From positions 1 to 64,000 of the forward strand of contig NZ_JACBZS010000001.1 of the NCBI RefSeq assembly GCF_013408305.1: DNA of 64,000 bases, read 5' to 3'. The position numbers and the translations under genes are program-made. Under the pieces are notes generated by a model. It was not told the DNA's origin and ran no database searches. It saw only the letters and a list, made by a program, of their open reading frames with translations. Of this stretch, positions 8,742 to 18,204 are shown one piece after another. Within the stretch, counting starts at the first letter, position 1, and the number at the start of each line of letters is the position of its first letter. Source of the DNA: Naumannella cuiyingiana. Its GTDB lineage: Bacteria; Actinomycetota; Actinomycetes; Propionibacteriales; Propionibacteriaceae.

Positions 8742-11700
8742 TCAGCTCGCCGGGCTGATCCGCAGCGTCAGCAACTGGAAGGGGCGCAGCGCCAGCGCGG
8801 TCCCGTCGCCGTCGGTGCGCACCGCTCCGGACGCCTCCGGTGGCGTGCGCTCGATCAGGTCGGTCTCGCGGATCTCGCCCGCCGGGAAGCCGGTGGTGAG
8901 CAGGCCGTCGGCCCGCCCGCCGAGCGATTCGTAGAGCCGCACGATCACGTCGCCGCTGCGGTCCTCGGCGAGCTTGATCGACTCGACCACGATCGCCGGG
9001 TTGTCGATCCTGATCAGCGGATCGACCGGCTGCGTCGCGGCGAGCCGGCGGGGCTCGAGATTGGTCCGGTAGCCGAGCTCGACGGCCTCGGCGATCCCCG
9101 CCCCCGGGCGTACCGCCACCACGTGGCGATGCTCGCCCTGATCGGCCTCGGGGTCGGGATACAGCGGCGCGCGCAACAGCGACAGCCGGACCGTGGTCGC
9201 GCGCCCGCCGCCGGCTCGCGGGGTCGCGACGACCTCGTGGCCGTAGGTGGCGTCGTTGGCGATCGCCACCCCGTAGCCGGGCTCGCCGACATGGAGGAAG
9301 CGGTGCGCGCAGAACTCGAACCGCGCCCACTCCCACGAGGTGTTCACGTGGGTCGGCCGTCGGACGTGGCCGAACTGGGTCTCGGCGCTGGAGTGCTCGG
9401 CATGCACGTCGAGGGCGAAGCCGAGCTTGAGCAGCTTCTGCCGCTCGTGCCAGTCGGTCACGGTCTCGATCTCCAGCGCGTCGGCGCCCGGGCGCAGCAC
9501 GATCCGCTGGGTGATCGTCGACCGCCCGTGATCGCGACTCACGGTGACGACCGCACTGCCGTCGGGCTCGACCGCGGCCTCGCTGGCCGAGGCGTCGGCG
9601 AGCTCGACGACATTGCGCCGGTAGTGCTCGTCGATGTCCCAGGCGTCCCACTGATTGGGAATGTCCCGGTGCAGTTCCAAGACATTGCCCGCACCGCCGG
9701 GCGCGATGGCCTCCCGTCCCGACGCGGCGTCGATCAGCGAGGTGATGCGGCCGTGCGGGTCGATCACGGCGCGCACCGATCCGTTGTCCAGCACGTGATT
9801 GTCGCCGTCGGCGACCACCGTCGCCGGCGTTGCGGTGGTCGGCGCGCCGATCGCCATCGCGGGTACGCCGTCGCGCGCGTGTGGCGCCGCATTGGCGATC
9901 ATGGTCGACCCCGCGGCGGAGTCGCCGAGCACGCTCAGTGCCTGGGCGATGATCTCCTCCAGCCGCGACTGGATCGCGGCGTAGTTGCGCTCGGCATCGG
10001 CGTGCACCCACGCGATCGAGCTGCCCGGGAGGATGTCGTGGAACTGCTGCAGCAGCACGAGCTGCCACAGTTCGGTCAGCTCGTCATAGGGGTACGCCGC
10101 GCCGCGCAGCAGCGTCGCCGTGCTCGCCCACAGCTCGGCCTCGCGCAGCAGATGCTCGCTGCGGCGGTTGCCGCGCTTGGTGCGGGCCTGCGAGGTGAGC
10201 GTCCCCCGGTGCAGTTCCAGGTACATCTCCCCGCGCCAGGTCGGCGGATTGGTGTCCAGCTCCCGGGCCTCGGTGAAGAACGCCCGGGGCGTGCTGAACC
10301 GGACCCGCGGCGAGCCCTCCAGGTCGGCGGCCCGCCGCCCGGCCGCAAGCTGCTCCCGGGTGGGACCGCCGCCCCCGTCGCCCCAGCCGAAGGGCGCCAG
10401 CGACAGGTTCGCGCGGGCTGCGTCGGCGTAGTTGCGCTCGGCATGGGCGAGTTCGTCCTGGCTGAGTTGCGCGTTGTAGGTGTCGACCGGCGGGAAGTGG
10501 GTGAAGATCTTGCTGCCGTCGATGCCCTCCCACCAGAAGGTGTGGTGCGGCATCTTGTTCGTCTGGTTCCAGGAGATCTTCTGGGTCAGGAACCAGCGGG
10601 CGCCCGCGGCTCGGGCGATCTGCGGCAGGCCGGCGGAATAGCCGAAGGAGTCCGGCAGCCAGACCTCCTCGGTGTCCACGCCGAAGTTGTCGAGGAAGAA
10701 GGTCTTGCCGGCGACGAACTGACGAGCCATCGCCTCGCCGCCGGGCATGTTGGTGTCGGATTCGACCCACATCCCGCCGACCGGCACGAAGCGGCCCTCG
10801 GCGACCTTCTCGGTGATCCGGGCGAAGACATCCGGATAGTGCTCCTTCATCCACGCGTACTGCTGGGCCGACGAGCAGGCGAAGACGAAGTCGGGATCGC
10901 GGTCCATCAGGTCGCAGACATTGGAGAAGGTACGCGCGCACTTGCGGATGGTCTCGCGGACCGGCCACAGCCACGCCGAGTCGATGTGGGCGTGCCCGAC
11001 CGCGTACACCGTGTGCGCGCTGGCGCTCGCCGGACGCGCCAGCACGTCCGCGAGTTGATCACGCCCGGCCCGGGCGGTGCCGGGCACGTCGTCGGGGTCG
11101 ACGGCGTCCACCGCGCGCTGGGTGGCCGCCAGGATCTCGGCGCGGCGCGGTGAGCTCTCGGGCAGTTCGGCCATCAGCCCGTCCAGCACGTCCAGGTCGG
11201 CCAGCAGCTCGATGATCACCTCGTCGAGCAGTGCCGCCTCCACCGTCCGCAGCCGGTACAGCGGATCGCGCGGTGCCGTGGCCTTGTCCCCCATCGGGCT
11301 CGGCCGGAAGTCGGTGTTGAGATCGGGGTTGCCGGCGGCCTCGACCAGGACGTCGATCGCGTCGCCGGTGACCGGAAGCCAGGAGTTGTAGGGCTCCAGC
11401 GCCTTGATGATCGTTCCGTCGGGCCGGTACGCCAGCGCCTCGGCCTGGAAGCCGGGACCGCCGGTCCAGCCGAGATCGACGATCAGCTCGGCTCGCGTGC
11501 CCGGCTGATCATGCCAGGCGCCGGGGATCGCCCCGGTCAGGCGGAACCAGGTGGTGCCCCACGGTCGCCCCCAGGGATCGCCGATGTCGGCCCGGGTGTA
11601 GCTCGCGGCCGCCGCTTCGTCGAACGGCACGGGCTCGCCCGGCGCGTCCCATCGGGTGATCGTCAGCGGGACGCGGTCGCGGACCACCGCGGGCTCGAGA

Positions 11701-11756
11701 TGATCACGACGGAAGCGGGCCAGCCGCTCCTGCAGCAGTGCACGTTCGGGGTACAT
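8742..11756 (-). CDS. Alpha-mannosidase, glycoside hydrolase family 38
   Basis: A 1004-residue GH38 enzyme, a retaining zinc-dependent alpha-mannosidase. The order is an N-terminal beta domain (about 1-245), catalytic domain from VGHAHIDSAWLWP (255-263, His257 and Asp259 as likely zinc ligands), the nucleophile Asp369 in WLPDSFGYS, QKISWNQTNK, then a long beta-sandwich C-terminus. No signal peptide is seen, so it should act in the cytoplasm on imported oligosaccharides. Length is usual for bacterial and vacuole-type enzymes. It follows the ROK regulator on the same strand, 61 bp away, and the ABC importer is divergent, which points to a mannoside-use locus. Confidence 0.92.
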   Translation of the reverse strand: MYPERALLQERLARFRRDHLEPAVVRDRVPLTITRWDAPGEPVPFDEAAAASYTRADIGDPWGRPWGTTWFRLTGAIPGAWHDQPGTRAELIVDLGWTGGPGFQAEALAYRPDGTIIKALEPYNSWLPVTGDAIDVLVEAAGNPDLNTDFRPSPMGDKATAPRDPLYRLRTVEAALLDEVIIELLADLDVLDGLMAELPESSPRRAEILAATQRAVDAVDPDDVPGTARAGRDQLADVLARPASASAHTVYAVGHAHIDSAWLWPVRETIRKCARTFSNVCDLMDRDPDFVFACSSAQQYAWMKEHYPDVFARITEKVAEGRFVPVGGMWVESDTNMPGGEAMARQFVAGKTFFLDNFGVDTEEVWLPDSFGYSAGLPQIARAAGARWFLTQKISWNQTNKMPHHTFWWEGIDGSKIFTHFPPVDTYNAQLSQDELAHAERNYADAARANLSLAPFGWGDGGGGPTREQLAAGRRAADLEGSPRVRFSTPRAFFTEARELDTNPPTWRGEMYLELHRGTLTSQARTKRGNRRSEHLLREAELWASTATLLRGAAYPYDELTELWQLVLLQQFHDILPGSSIAWVHADAERNYAAIQSRLEEIIAQALSVLGDSAAGSTMIANAAPHARDGVPAMAIGAPTTATPATVVADGDNHVLDNGSVRAVIDPHGRITSLIDAASGREAIAPGGAGNVLELHRDIPNQWDAWDIDEHYRRNVVELADASASEAAVEPDGSAVVTVSRDHGRSTITQRIVLRPGADALEIETVTDWHERQKLLKLGFALDVHAEHSSAETQFGHVRRPTHVNTSWEWARFEFCAHRFLHVGEPGYGVAIANDATYGHEVVATPRAGGGRATTVRLSLLRAPLYPDPEADQGEHRHVVAVRPGAGIAEAVELGYRTNLEPRRLAATQPVDPLIRIDNPAIVVESIKLAEDRSGDVIVRLYESLGGRADGLLTTGFPAGEIRETDLIERTPPEASGAVRTDGDGTALALRPFQLLTLRISPAS

Positions 11757-11773
11757 GACTCACTCTCGGTCGG

Positions 11774-11797
11774 GTCCATTCATTCAATCCGATGGAC
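11774..11797. promoter_or_regulatory. Inverted repeat before the mannosidase gene
   Basis: GTCCAT (11774-11779) and ATGGAC (11792-11797) are perfect inverted arms around a 12-bp AT-richer spacer, between the ROK stop and the mannosidase start. It could be an operator for the ROK protein. The arms are short and chance is not excluded. Confidence 0.3.
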
Positions 11798-11817
11798 TTA
11801 ATCCTGGTCAAGACGAT

Positions 11818-13020
11818 TCAGGCTCCGATCAGGCTCCCCGGCCGGGGAGCCAGGAAGCGGTTCATCACCAGGGCCGCGGCACCGTAGGCGGTCACCGTGT
11901 CACCCTGCACCGAGGGCAGCACCCGGACATCGTCCCGATCGACCAGCCGTGGCCGCATCGCCGACGCGAGGTCGGCGAGGTAGCGATCGCTGACCCGCGA
12001 CCACAGCGGCCCCCCGACGACGACATGATCGACATCGACGAGGTTGATCAACTGGGCCAGCACGGCGCCGGCCGCCGTCACCGACTCGTCGAGGACGCGG
12101 CCGGCCGCCGGGTCGCCGTCGGCCGCGAGCAGCACCAGCCGGGTGAACGCTTCGTCGACCGCGACCGGGTCGTCGGGGTCGACCTCGGGCACGTCGACCC
12201 CGAGCTCGCGTGCCTGGCAGATCAGGTCGCCCGGGATCACCCGGTCGGCGAACCGGAGCGGCGCGCCGGAGTCGTCGGTGGTCAGCACGCCACCGATCTC
12301 GCCGCTGTTCCCGCTCCGGCCGCGCCAGACCTCCCCGCCCAGCACCAACCCGGTTGCGACGCCCGTGCCGAGGTAGAGCAGCACGAAGTCCTCGTGACAC
12401 CCCTCGCGCGCCCACACCTCCGCGACGGCCGCCGCGTTCACGTCCTTCTCCATCAGCACCGGTACGCCGGCCGCCGTCGCGAGGTCGTCGCGCAGCGGGA
12501 CGTCGTGCCACTGGCTCAATTGGGGTGGCGTCAGCAACACTCCACGGCTGTCGTCGATGGGGCCGGGGACGGCCAGGCCGATGCCGAGCAGCCGGTCGGG
12601 GTCGGCGCCGCAACTCCCGGTCAGATCGGCGACGGTCTCCACCACCTGGGCCACGATGTCGGCAGGTTTCGTTCCCGGCGGGGTCCGCCTGCGCAGCCGC
12701 CCGGCCACCCCGCCGGCCAGATCGAGCAGGGTGTAGGAGACGGTCGCCGGGTCGAGGTGGACGCCGACGGCGCAGGCGCCGGCGGGATTGACCGTCAACG
12801 GGCGCGGTGGTTTGCCGCGGCCGCGCGGGACGGCCGCCCCTTCGGTCACCAACCCGCTGTCCAGCAGCCGGCCGACGATGTTGGACACCGTCTGTGGCGC
12901 GAGCCCGGAGCGGTCGCCGAGATCGATCCGGCTCACCTGACCATTTGCCCGCCGGATCAGGTCGAGCACCAGCACCTGGTTGAAATCGCCCATGGCGAGT
13001 TGTGATGCCGCCTTCGGCAT
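11818..13020 (-). CDS. ROK-family transcriptional regulator
   Basis: A 400-residue repressor-type ROK protein. An N-terminal winged HTH (about 10-75, VSRIDLGDRSGLAPQTVSNI) is followed by the sugar-kinase-like ROK fold: ATP loop region around GIGLAVPGP, EKDVNAAAVAE with the would-be catalytic Asp, and LYLGTGVATG. The usual ROK zinc site (His plus CxCGxxGC) is missing; the matching stretch reads GEIGGVLTTDDSGAPLRF. ATG at 13020 is preferred to the one at 13041 because GAGGGGG lies 8 bases before it. It sits between the mannosidase (same strand) and the divergent sugar importer, so it probably controls both in response to a sugar. Confidence 0.88.
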   Translation of the reverse strand: MPKAASQLAMGDFNQVLVLDLIRRANGQVSRIDLGDRSGLAPQTVSNIVGRLLDSGLVTEGAAVPRGRGKPPRPLTVNPAGACAVGVHLDPATVSYTLLDLAGGVAGRLRRRTPPGTKPADIVAQVVETVADLTGSCGADPDRLLGIGLAVPGPIDDSRGVLLTPPQLSQWHDVPLRDDLATAAGVPVLMEKDVNAAAVAEVWAREGCHEDFVLLYLGTGVATGLVLGGEVWRGRSGNSGEIGGVLTTDDSGAPLRFADRVIPGDLICQARELGVDVPEVDPDDPVAVDEAFTRLVLLAADGDPAAGRVLDESVTAAGAVLAQLINLVDVDHVVVGGPLWSRVSDRYLADLASAMRPRLVDRDDVRVLPSVQGDTVTAYGAAALVMNRFLAPRPGSLIGA

Positions 13021-13175
13021 GTGGCCCACCCCCTCGATCATCGCCCGCCTTCCCCGGGGCCTGTCGGCCCTTGACGGTGCGTGCGCCGCAGCCTAATGTC
13101 CGTGATTACTCCAGCGATGAGCGTAAATCAGGCGGCGCGCCTGAGATCCATCTCCGACAACGATGTTGGGAGGCG

Positions 13176-14192
13176 ATGCAGGTGGCACCATCGACGCCGA
13201 CGGGCACGCGGCACGGCGGACGAACCGACCCGGCCGGCCCCGCGAACCGGGCCAGCAATGCGACGCGGGCCGGCAATGCGACGCGGGCCGGCAATGCCAT
13301 CCGGGCCGGCAACGCGATCCGGCGCCGCAATCTGCGGCTGGGGTTGGCGTTCATCAGCCCGTGGATCATCGGCTTCCTCGCCTTCGTCGCCTATCCGCTG
13401 ATCTACTCCCTGGCCGTCTCGCTGCTCAACTACACCGGCCTGCAGCAGCCGACCTTCGCGGGAGTCGGCAACTACACCCGGATCGCCCAGGACCCGCTGG
13501 TGGTCAAGTCGACCTGGAACACCCTGTTCTACGCCGGCCTCGCGGTCCCCCTCGGCCTGGCGGTCGCGCTCGTCCTGGCGCTGTGCATGAATGCGCGGGT
13601 CCGCGAGGTCGGCCTCTATCGCACCGCGCTGTATCTCCCGTCGCTGGTGCCGGTGTTTGCGCTGAGCTTCATCTTCGTGGTCTTCGTGAATCCGCAGTAC
13701 GGCCTGTTCAACCGCATCGTCGGTTGGTTCGGCCTTCCGCCGGAGAACTATCTCGGCGACCCGACCTCGGCCAAACTGATCATCGTCTTGATGGCGCAAC
13801 TGGCGGCGGGCAATGCGGCGCTGATCTTCCTCGCCGGACTGAACAACATCCCCGACTCGCTCTACGAGGCCGCGACGGTCGACGGTGCGGGGCCGCTGCG
13901 CAGATTCTTCGTGATCACCCTGCCACTACTCTCCCCGACCATCCTGTTCAACCTGGTCACGGGGATCAGCGGCGGGCTGCAGATCTTCACCCAGGCCTAC
14001 ATCCTGACCGAGGGCGGGCCGAACAACGGAACCCTCTTCTACCTGTACTACCTGTACAAGAACGCCTTCTCCTACGCGCAGCTGGGGTACGCCTCGGCGC
14101 TGGCGGTCGTGCTCTTCCTCGTCGGACTGCTGCTGGCGGTGCTGATCTACACGCTGTCGCGGCGTTTCGTGACCTATGAGGTGAACGGATGA
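13176..14192 (+). CDS. Sugar ABC transporter permease (CUT1, MalF-type)
   Basis: A 338-residue inner-membrane permease with six membrane segments, starting with LAFISPWIIGFLAFVAYPLIYS. The EAA loop is at YEAATVDGAGPLRRFFVITLP, the site that docks the ATPase. GGGAGG five bases ahead of ATG 13176 fixes the start. The first 50 residues are unusual: a tandem repeat of NATRAG/NAIRAG units that comes from an 18-bp DNA repeat (about 13250-13325), so this tail has expanded by slippage. It overlaps the next permease gene by 4 bp (ATGA). It should pair with the downstream permease and binding protein. Confidence 0.92.
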   Translation: MQVAPSTPTGTRHGGRTDPAGPANRASNATRAGNATRAGNAIRAGNAIRRRNLRLGLAFISPWIIGFLAFVAYPLIYSLAVSLLNYTGLQQPTFAGVGNYTRIAQDPLVVKSTWNTLFYAGLAVPLGLAVALVLALCMNARVREVGLYRTALYLPSLVPVFALSFIFVVFVNPQYGLFNRIVGWFGLPPENYLGDPTSAKLIIVLMAQLAAGNAALIFLAGLNNIPDSLYEAATVDGAGPLRRFFVITLPLLSPTILFNLVTGISGGLQIFTQAYILTEGGPNNGTLFYLYYLYKNAFSYAQLGYASALAVVLFLVGLLLAVLIYTLSRRFVTYEVNG

Positions 14193-15115
14193 CGACCGAA
14201 CTCACCCGCCCCGCGGGGGCGACCGATGCGGGCCCCACGGGCACGACGGACACCCCACCGGGTCGGCCGGGCGGATGGCAGGCCCAGCAGCGACGCGGCC
14301 GCTTGATCGGAAAAGGCCTCGCCCGGCTGATCATGATCGTCATCTCGTTGCTGTTCCTGGTGCCGCTGTACTGGATGGTGATCACCGCGCTGAAGACCAG
14401 CGAGGAGCTTGCTGCCTTCCCGCCGACCTTCTGGCCGACCGACCCACAGTGGGGCGTGTTCGCCGAGACGGTGCAGGCGTTCCCGTTCTTCCGAATGTTC
14501 GCCAACACCGTGCTGGTCACCGTGGCGTCGACCGTGCTGGTCACGCTGTCCAGCTTCGTGGTCGCCTACGGCTTCGCCTGCATCGACTGGCCCGGACGCG
14601 ACAAGATCTTCTATCTGGTGCTCGCCACCTTGTTCATCCCGTTCCCGCTGGCGATCATTCCGATGTTCGACCTGTTCGCCTGGTTGGGTTGGGTGAACAC
14701 GCTGCTGCCGCTGATCGTCCCGTCGATGTTCGCCAGCGCGTTCTACATCTTCCTGCTCCGACAGTTCCTGAAACAGACCGCCCAGGACACCATCGACGCC
14801 GCCAGGATCGACGGCGCATCGGAGTGGCAGATCTGTTGGCGGGTGGTCTTCCCGATCGCCCGGCCGGCGCTCGTCGCGGTCTCCATCTTCGCCGCCGTGC
14901 TCGCGTGGAACGACTTCATGGGTCCGCTGATCTATCTGCAGGACCCGTCGGTGCAGACCCTGGCCATCGGCCTGCAGATGTTCAGCACGGAGACCGACAC
15001 GCAGTACAACCAGCTCATGGCCGCCTCGATCATGACGCTCGTCCCGTTGATCGTCTTGTTCGCGATCTTCCAGCGGTACTTCGTGCGCGGACTCAATGTG
15101 GGAGGTTTCCGGTGA
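14189..15115 (+). CDS. Sugar ABC transporter permease (CUT1, MalG-type)
   Basis: A 308-residue second permease of the importer. About 45 cytoplasmic residues rich in Thr, Gly and Pro come before six membrane segments (first: LIMIVISLLFLVPLYWMVI). The EAA loop reads TIDAARIDGASEWQICWRVV, and the C-terminus ends YFVRGLNVGGFR, typical of the MalG branch. Start and stop both overlap neighbours (ATGA at 14189; TGATG at 15115), so stoichiometric translation is likely. No ATP-binding gene is in this operon, so a shared MsiK/MsmX-like ATPase encoded elsewhere would be needed. Confidence 0.93.
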   Translation: MTTELTRPAGATDAGPTGTTDTPPGRPGGWQAQQRRGRLIGKGLARLIMIVISLLFLVPLYWMVITALKTSEELAAFPPTFWPTDPQWGVFAETVQAFPFFRMFANTVLVTVASTVLVTLSSFVVAYGFACIDWPGRDKIFYLVLATLFIPFPLAIIPMFDLFAWLGWVNTLLPLIVPSMFASAFYIFLLRQFLKQTAQDTIDAARIDGASEWQICWRVVFPIARPALVAVSIFAAVLAWNDFMGPLIYLQDPSVQTLAIGLQMFSTETDTQYNQLMAASIMTLVPLIVLFAIFQRYFVRGLNVGGFR

Positions 15116-16464
15116 TGCATTCGTTGCCAGTGAGTCGCCGGACCCTGCTGCTGGCCGCGGCAGGCGCAGCGGCTGTGCCCACCTGGGCAGCTTGCGCCCC
15201 GGCCCGCAGGCCGAACGAGATCGTGGTCTGGGTGAAGAGCGGTTCGTCGGACATGATGGAGTCGCTCGGCATACTCGCCGAGACCTACCAGCAACGCAAT
15301 CCCGGCAAACTCGTCCGGCTGGTCACGGTGCAGAGTCGCGGCGACGACGATGCGACGCTGCTGATCACCGCGATTCGCGGGAACACCGCGCCGGATGTGT
15401 TTCTCGGCGACCGGTTCACCTTCGCGCAGTTCGGCAGCCGTGGACTGTTGCAGGACCTCTCCCCGCTGCTGGCGGGCGAGGACGCCGATCTGCTGGGCGG
15501 CTTCCTACCCTTCACGGTCAACGAGGCGGCCTACAACGGGGCTGTGTACGGCATCCCGTTCGACACCGACAGCCGCGGTCTCTACTTCAACAAGGGCCTG
15601 TTACGAGACAGCGGCGTCGACCCGGCGGTGCTCGATCCGGCCCGCGGGGCGCCCACCTTCGATCAGGTGTGGGAGATCGCCGACAAGGTCAGCCGGACCG
15701 ACGCCGCCGGCAGCTACACCCACCTCGGCTTCATCCCGTGGGAGGAACAGGCCTGGCCGTTCACCTGGTGTCTGGCCAATGACGCGGTCATCTTCGACGA
15801 GGCGAGCTGTCGGATCGCCGTGGACGACCCGGGCTTTCGTCAGGTCTATGCCGACTACCGCGACTGGGCCCGGCGACTCGACTACCCCAAGGTCGACGCA
15901 TTCGTGGCCACCTACAAGCCGCCGAACGCACCGCCCAGCCAGTCCCCGTTCTTCAACGACCGGCTCGCCACCAGCGTCGTGTTCTCCAACTTCATCTTCA
16001 ACCTCAAGAAGTACGCCCCCAAGCTCGACTGGGGGGTCACCTATCTTCCGGTGCGGGCCGACGGCGACGAGCCCTACTCGTGGTCGGGTGGGTCCGGCTT
16101 CACCATCCCGACCGGCGCCGCCAATGTCGAGGACGCCTGGGAGTTCATCAAGTTCATGACATCGCCGCAGGGTCAGGCGGTCTGGGTGCAGCGGCAGAAC
16201 TACCTGCCCACCCGAACGGCGATGCTGAGCGACGAGTCACTGATCGCCGACCAGCGCTTCTTCGCCGATCTGCTGATCGGCGGCTACGGGCATTCGCGTC
16301 CGCCCCTGCCGGTCGGGCCCGCCCTGTGGGAGGCGATGAACACCGCGCGCGAGGGCGTCCTGCTCGGCCAGAGCGGGCCCGACGAGGCGATGGCCGAGAT
16401 CGCCCGCCGGGTGCAACCCGAGCTCGATCAGTACTGTCCGGTCTCGCCCGGGCTCGGGCGTTGA
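15115..16464 (+). CDS. Sugar-binding lipoprotein of ABC importer
   Basis: A 449-residue solute-binding protein. The N-terminus has an SRRTLLLAAAG twin-arginine-like signal and a lipobox ending at the Cys in WAAC, so it should be exported (perhaps by Tat) and lipidated. The mature part has the family 1 sugar-binder pattern: NEIVVWVKSGS, then GNTAPDVFLGDRF, and the hinge region near SWSGGSGFTIPTGA followed by EDAWEFIKFMTSPQGQ. Start ATG 15115 shares its A with the TGA of the permease. The ligand is not shown by sequence; next to a GH38 enzyme, mannosides or mannose-rich oligosaccharides are the natural guess. Confidence 0.92.
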   Translation: MHSLPVSRRTLLLAAAGAAAVPTWAACAPARRPNEIVVWVKSGSSDMMESLGILAETYQQRNPGKLVRLVTVQSRGDDDATLLITAIRGNTAPDVFLGDRFTFAQFGSRGLLQDLSPLLAGEDADLLGGFLPFTVNEAAYNGAVYGIPFDTDSRGLYFNKGLLRDSGVDPAVLDPARGAPTFDQVWEIADKVSRTDAAGSYTHLGFIPWEEQAWPFTWCLANDAVIFDEASCRIAVDDPGFRQVYADYRDWARRLDYPKVDAFVATYKPPNAPPSQSPFFNDRLATSVVFSNFIFNLKKYAPKLDWGVTYLPVRADGDEPYSWSGGSGFTIPTGAANVEDAWEFIKFMTSPQGQAVWVQRQNYLPTRTAMLSDESLIADQRFFADLLIGGYGHSRPPLPVGPALWEAMNTAREGVLLGQSGPDEAMAEIARRVQPELDQYCPVSPGLGR

Positions 16465-16470
16465 TCACGC

Positions 16471-17352
16471 TCAGCCGGCCGGGCGTACCTCGAAGGTCCG
16501 CGACGGCTGCGCGATCTCGTCCTGGGCGGCGACCAGGGCCAGCTCGGCGCTGTCGGCCTCGGTGGTGATCCGCAGCACGGCATGGACCACGTCCGCCGTG
16601 GTGCCGAGCGCCTCGGCGGTGCTCCGGCCGCCCAGCAGCTCGGTGAAGAATGTCGCCGCCGTCAGGTCGCCTGAGCCGGTGAAGGTCCGGTCCAGCCGCG
16701 GGGTGGTCACGCTCCAGGCGCCATCACCGTCGACGGCGACCATCGACAGCCCCTCACCCTGCAGCCCGTCCGCCTGCAGCCCCGCCTGCAGTTCGGGCAC
16801 GTCGACGCTGGTCACCAGCACCACGCGCGGCCCGCGCTCGCGCAGCTCACGGGCCCCCGCGAGCACGTCCGGCAGCGTCGGCAGGGCCCGGCCGACCAGG
16901 AACTCCAGCTCGAAATGGTTCGGGGTGACGATGTCCGCGGCCGGCACCACGGTGTCGCGCATGAACTCGGGAATGCCGGGTCGGACATACATACCGCGAC
17001 CGACATCGCCCATCACGGGATCGCAGCAGTACGCCGCGGCCGGATTGCGCCGGCGTACCTGCGCCACGACGTCGAGCACCGCCGCGCCCATCGCCTCCGC
17101 ACCCTGATACCCCGACAACACCCCGTCGACCCGGCCGAGGACGCCACGCTCATCGATGCCGGTGACCACCTCGCGGACGTCGTCCGGCGTGAGCAGCGGG
17201 CCGCGCCACTGGCCATAGCCCGTGTGGTTGGAGAAGTGGACGGTGATCACGGGCCACACCTCCACCCCGCGCCGCATCATCGGGAAAGTGGCGGCCGAGT
17301 TCCCGACGTGGCCGTAGGCGACGGTGGACTGGATCGACAAGACGGTGGTCAC
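16471..17352 (-). CDS. pdxY: Pyridoxal kinase
   Basis: A 293-residue ribokinase-fold kinase that phosphorylates pyridoxal (PLP salvage). Signature parts are VLSIQSTVAYGHVGNSAA at the N-terminus, YCCDPVMGD near the middle and TGSGDLTAATFF near 232-243, where the GxGD aspartate is the catalytic base. Length agrees with PdxY/PdxK-like enzymes. The GTG at 17352 is chosen because it sits directly before the first beta-strand; no clear ribosome site is seen. It is divergent from the GDPD gene, only 36 bp between starts, so the two promoters must lie in or close to the coding regions. Confidence 0.92.
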   Translation of the reverse strand: MTTVLSIQSTVAYGHVGNSAATFPMMRRGVEVWPVITVHFSNHTGYGQWRGPLLTPDDVREVVTGIDERGVLGRVDGVLSGYQGAEAMGAAVLDVVAQVRRRNPAAAYCCDPVMGDVGRGMYVRPGIPEFMRDTVVPAADIVTPNHFELEFLVGRALPTLPDVLAGARELRERGPRVVLVTSVDVPELQAGLQADGLQGEGLSMVAVDGDGAWSVTTPRLDRTFTGSGDLTAATFFTELLGGRSTAEALGTTADVVHAVLRITTEADSAELALVAAQDEIAQPSRTFEVRPAG

Positions 17353-17388
17353 CGCGGAATTGTGCCACTGCCGCGCCGTCGGCGGGCG

Positions 17389-18204
17389 ATGCAAGAATTC
17401 AGCGTGCCGCCCGTCCGCGACGATTCCTCGCCTCCTCCGCGTCACCCGTACTTCGACTCCCCTTTCGTCGCGCTCGCGCATCGCGGCGGCGCGCTGCTGC
17501 CGGCCAACCTCGGCAAGGAGAACACGCTGGCCGCGTTCGCCAACGCCGTCGAGCTCGGCTATCGCTACCTGGAGACCGATGTGCATGCGACCGCCGACGG
17601 CGTGCTCGTCGCCTTCCACGACAGCGTGCTGGACCGGGTCACCGACGAGACCGGCCGGATCGGCGAGCTGCCGTATGCCCGGGTACGCCGGGCGCGGATC
17701 GGCGGCAGCGAGCCGATCCCGACCCTGGCCGAGGTGCTCGACGCCTTCGACGCGCGGCTCAACATCGACCTGAAGGCGGACGCGGCCGTCGCGCCGCTGG
17801 CCGCCGCGATCCGACGGCACGGTGCGGCGGACCGGGTCTGCGTGGGGTCGTTCTCGTCATCTCGGCTGCGGGCGTTCCGTCGGCTCGCCGGACCGTCGGT
17901 CGCCACCTCCGCCGGACCCCTCGCCGTCGCGCGCAATGCCTTCGCCCCGCTTGCCCCACGCCGGGACCCGGATGCGGGGTACGCCTACCAGGTGCCCGTC
18001 AGTCACACCTGGCGGGGCATCCGAGTGCCGGTGATCACCCCGCGCTTCGTCGCCCGCGCCCACGCGGCGGGACGGCAGGTACACGCGTGGACGATCGACG
18101 ACCCCGACGAGATGGGCCGGCTGATCGATCTCGGTGTCGACGGCCTGGTCAGCGACCGGATCGATACCCTGCGCGACGTGCTGATCGAACGGGGTCTGTG
18201 GTGA
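17389..18204 (+). CDS. Glycerophosphodiester phosphodiesterase
   Basis: A 271-residue GDPD of TIM-barrel fold, hydrolysing glycerophosphodiesters to glycerol-3-phosphate and an alcohol. Catalytic residues are visible: His31-Arg32 in ALAHRGG, Glu44-Asn45 in KENT, Glu62 and Asp64 in LETDVHAT, and His77 in AFHDSVLD. The C-terminal half has HAWTIDDPDEM and DGLVSDRID, usual for bacterial cytoplasmic forms; there is no signal peptide. The start could also be GTG 17404. It overlaps the next gene by 4 bp (GTGA), which suggests a joint role with the MFS transporter. Confidence 0.92.
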   Translation: MQEFSVPPVRDDSSPPPRHPYFDSPFVALAHRGGALLPANLGKENTLAAFANAVELGYRYLETDVHATADGVLVAFHDSVLDRVTDETGRIGELPYARVRRARIGGSEPIPTLAEVLDAFDARLNIDLKADAAVAPLAAAIRRHGAADRVCVGSFSSSRLRAFRRLAGPSVATSAGPLAVARNAFAPLAPRRDPDAGYAYQVPVSHTWRGIRVPVITPRFVARAHAAGRQVHAWTIDDPDEMGRLIDLGVDGLVSDRIDTLRDVLIERGLW

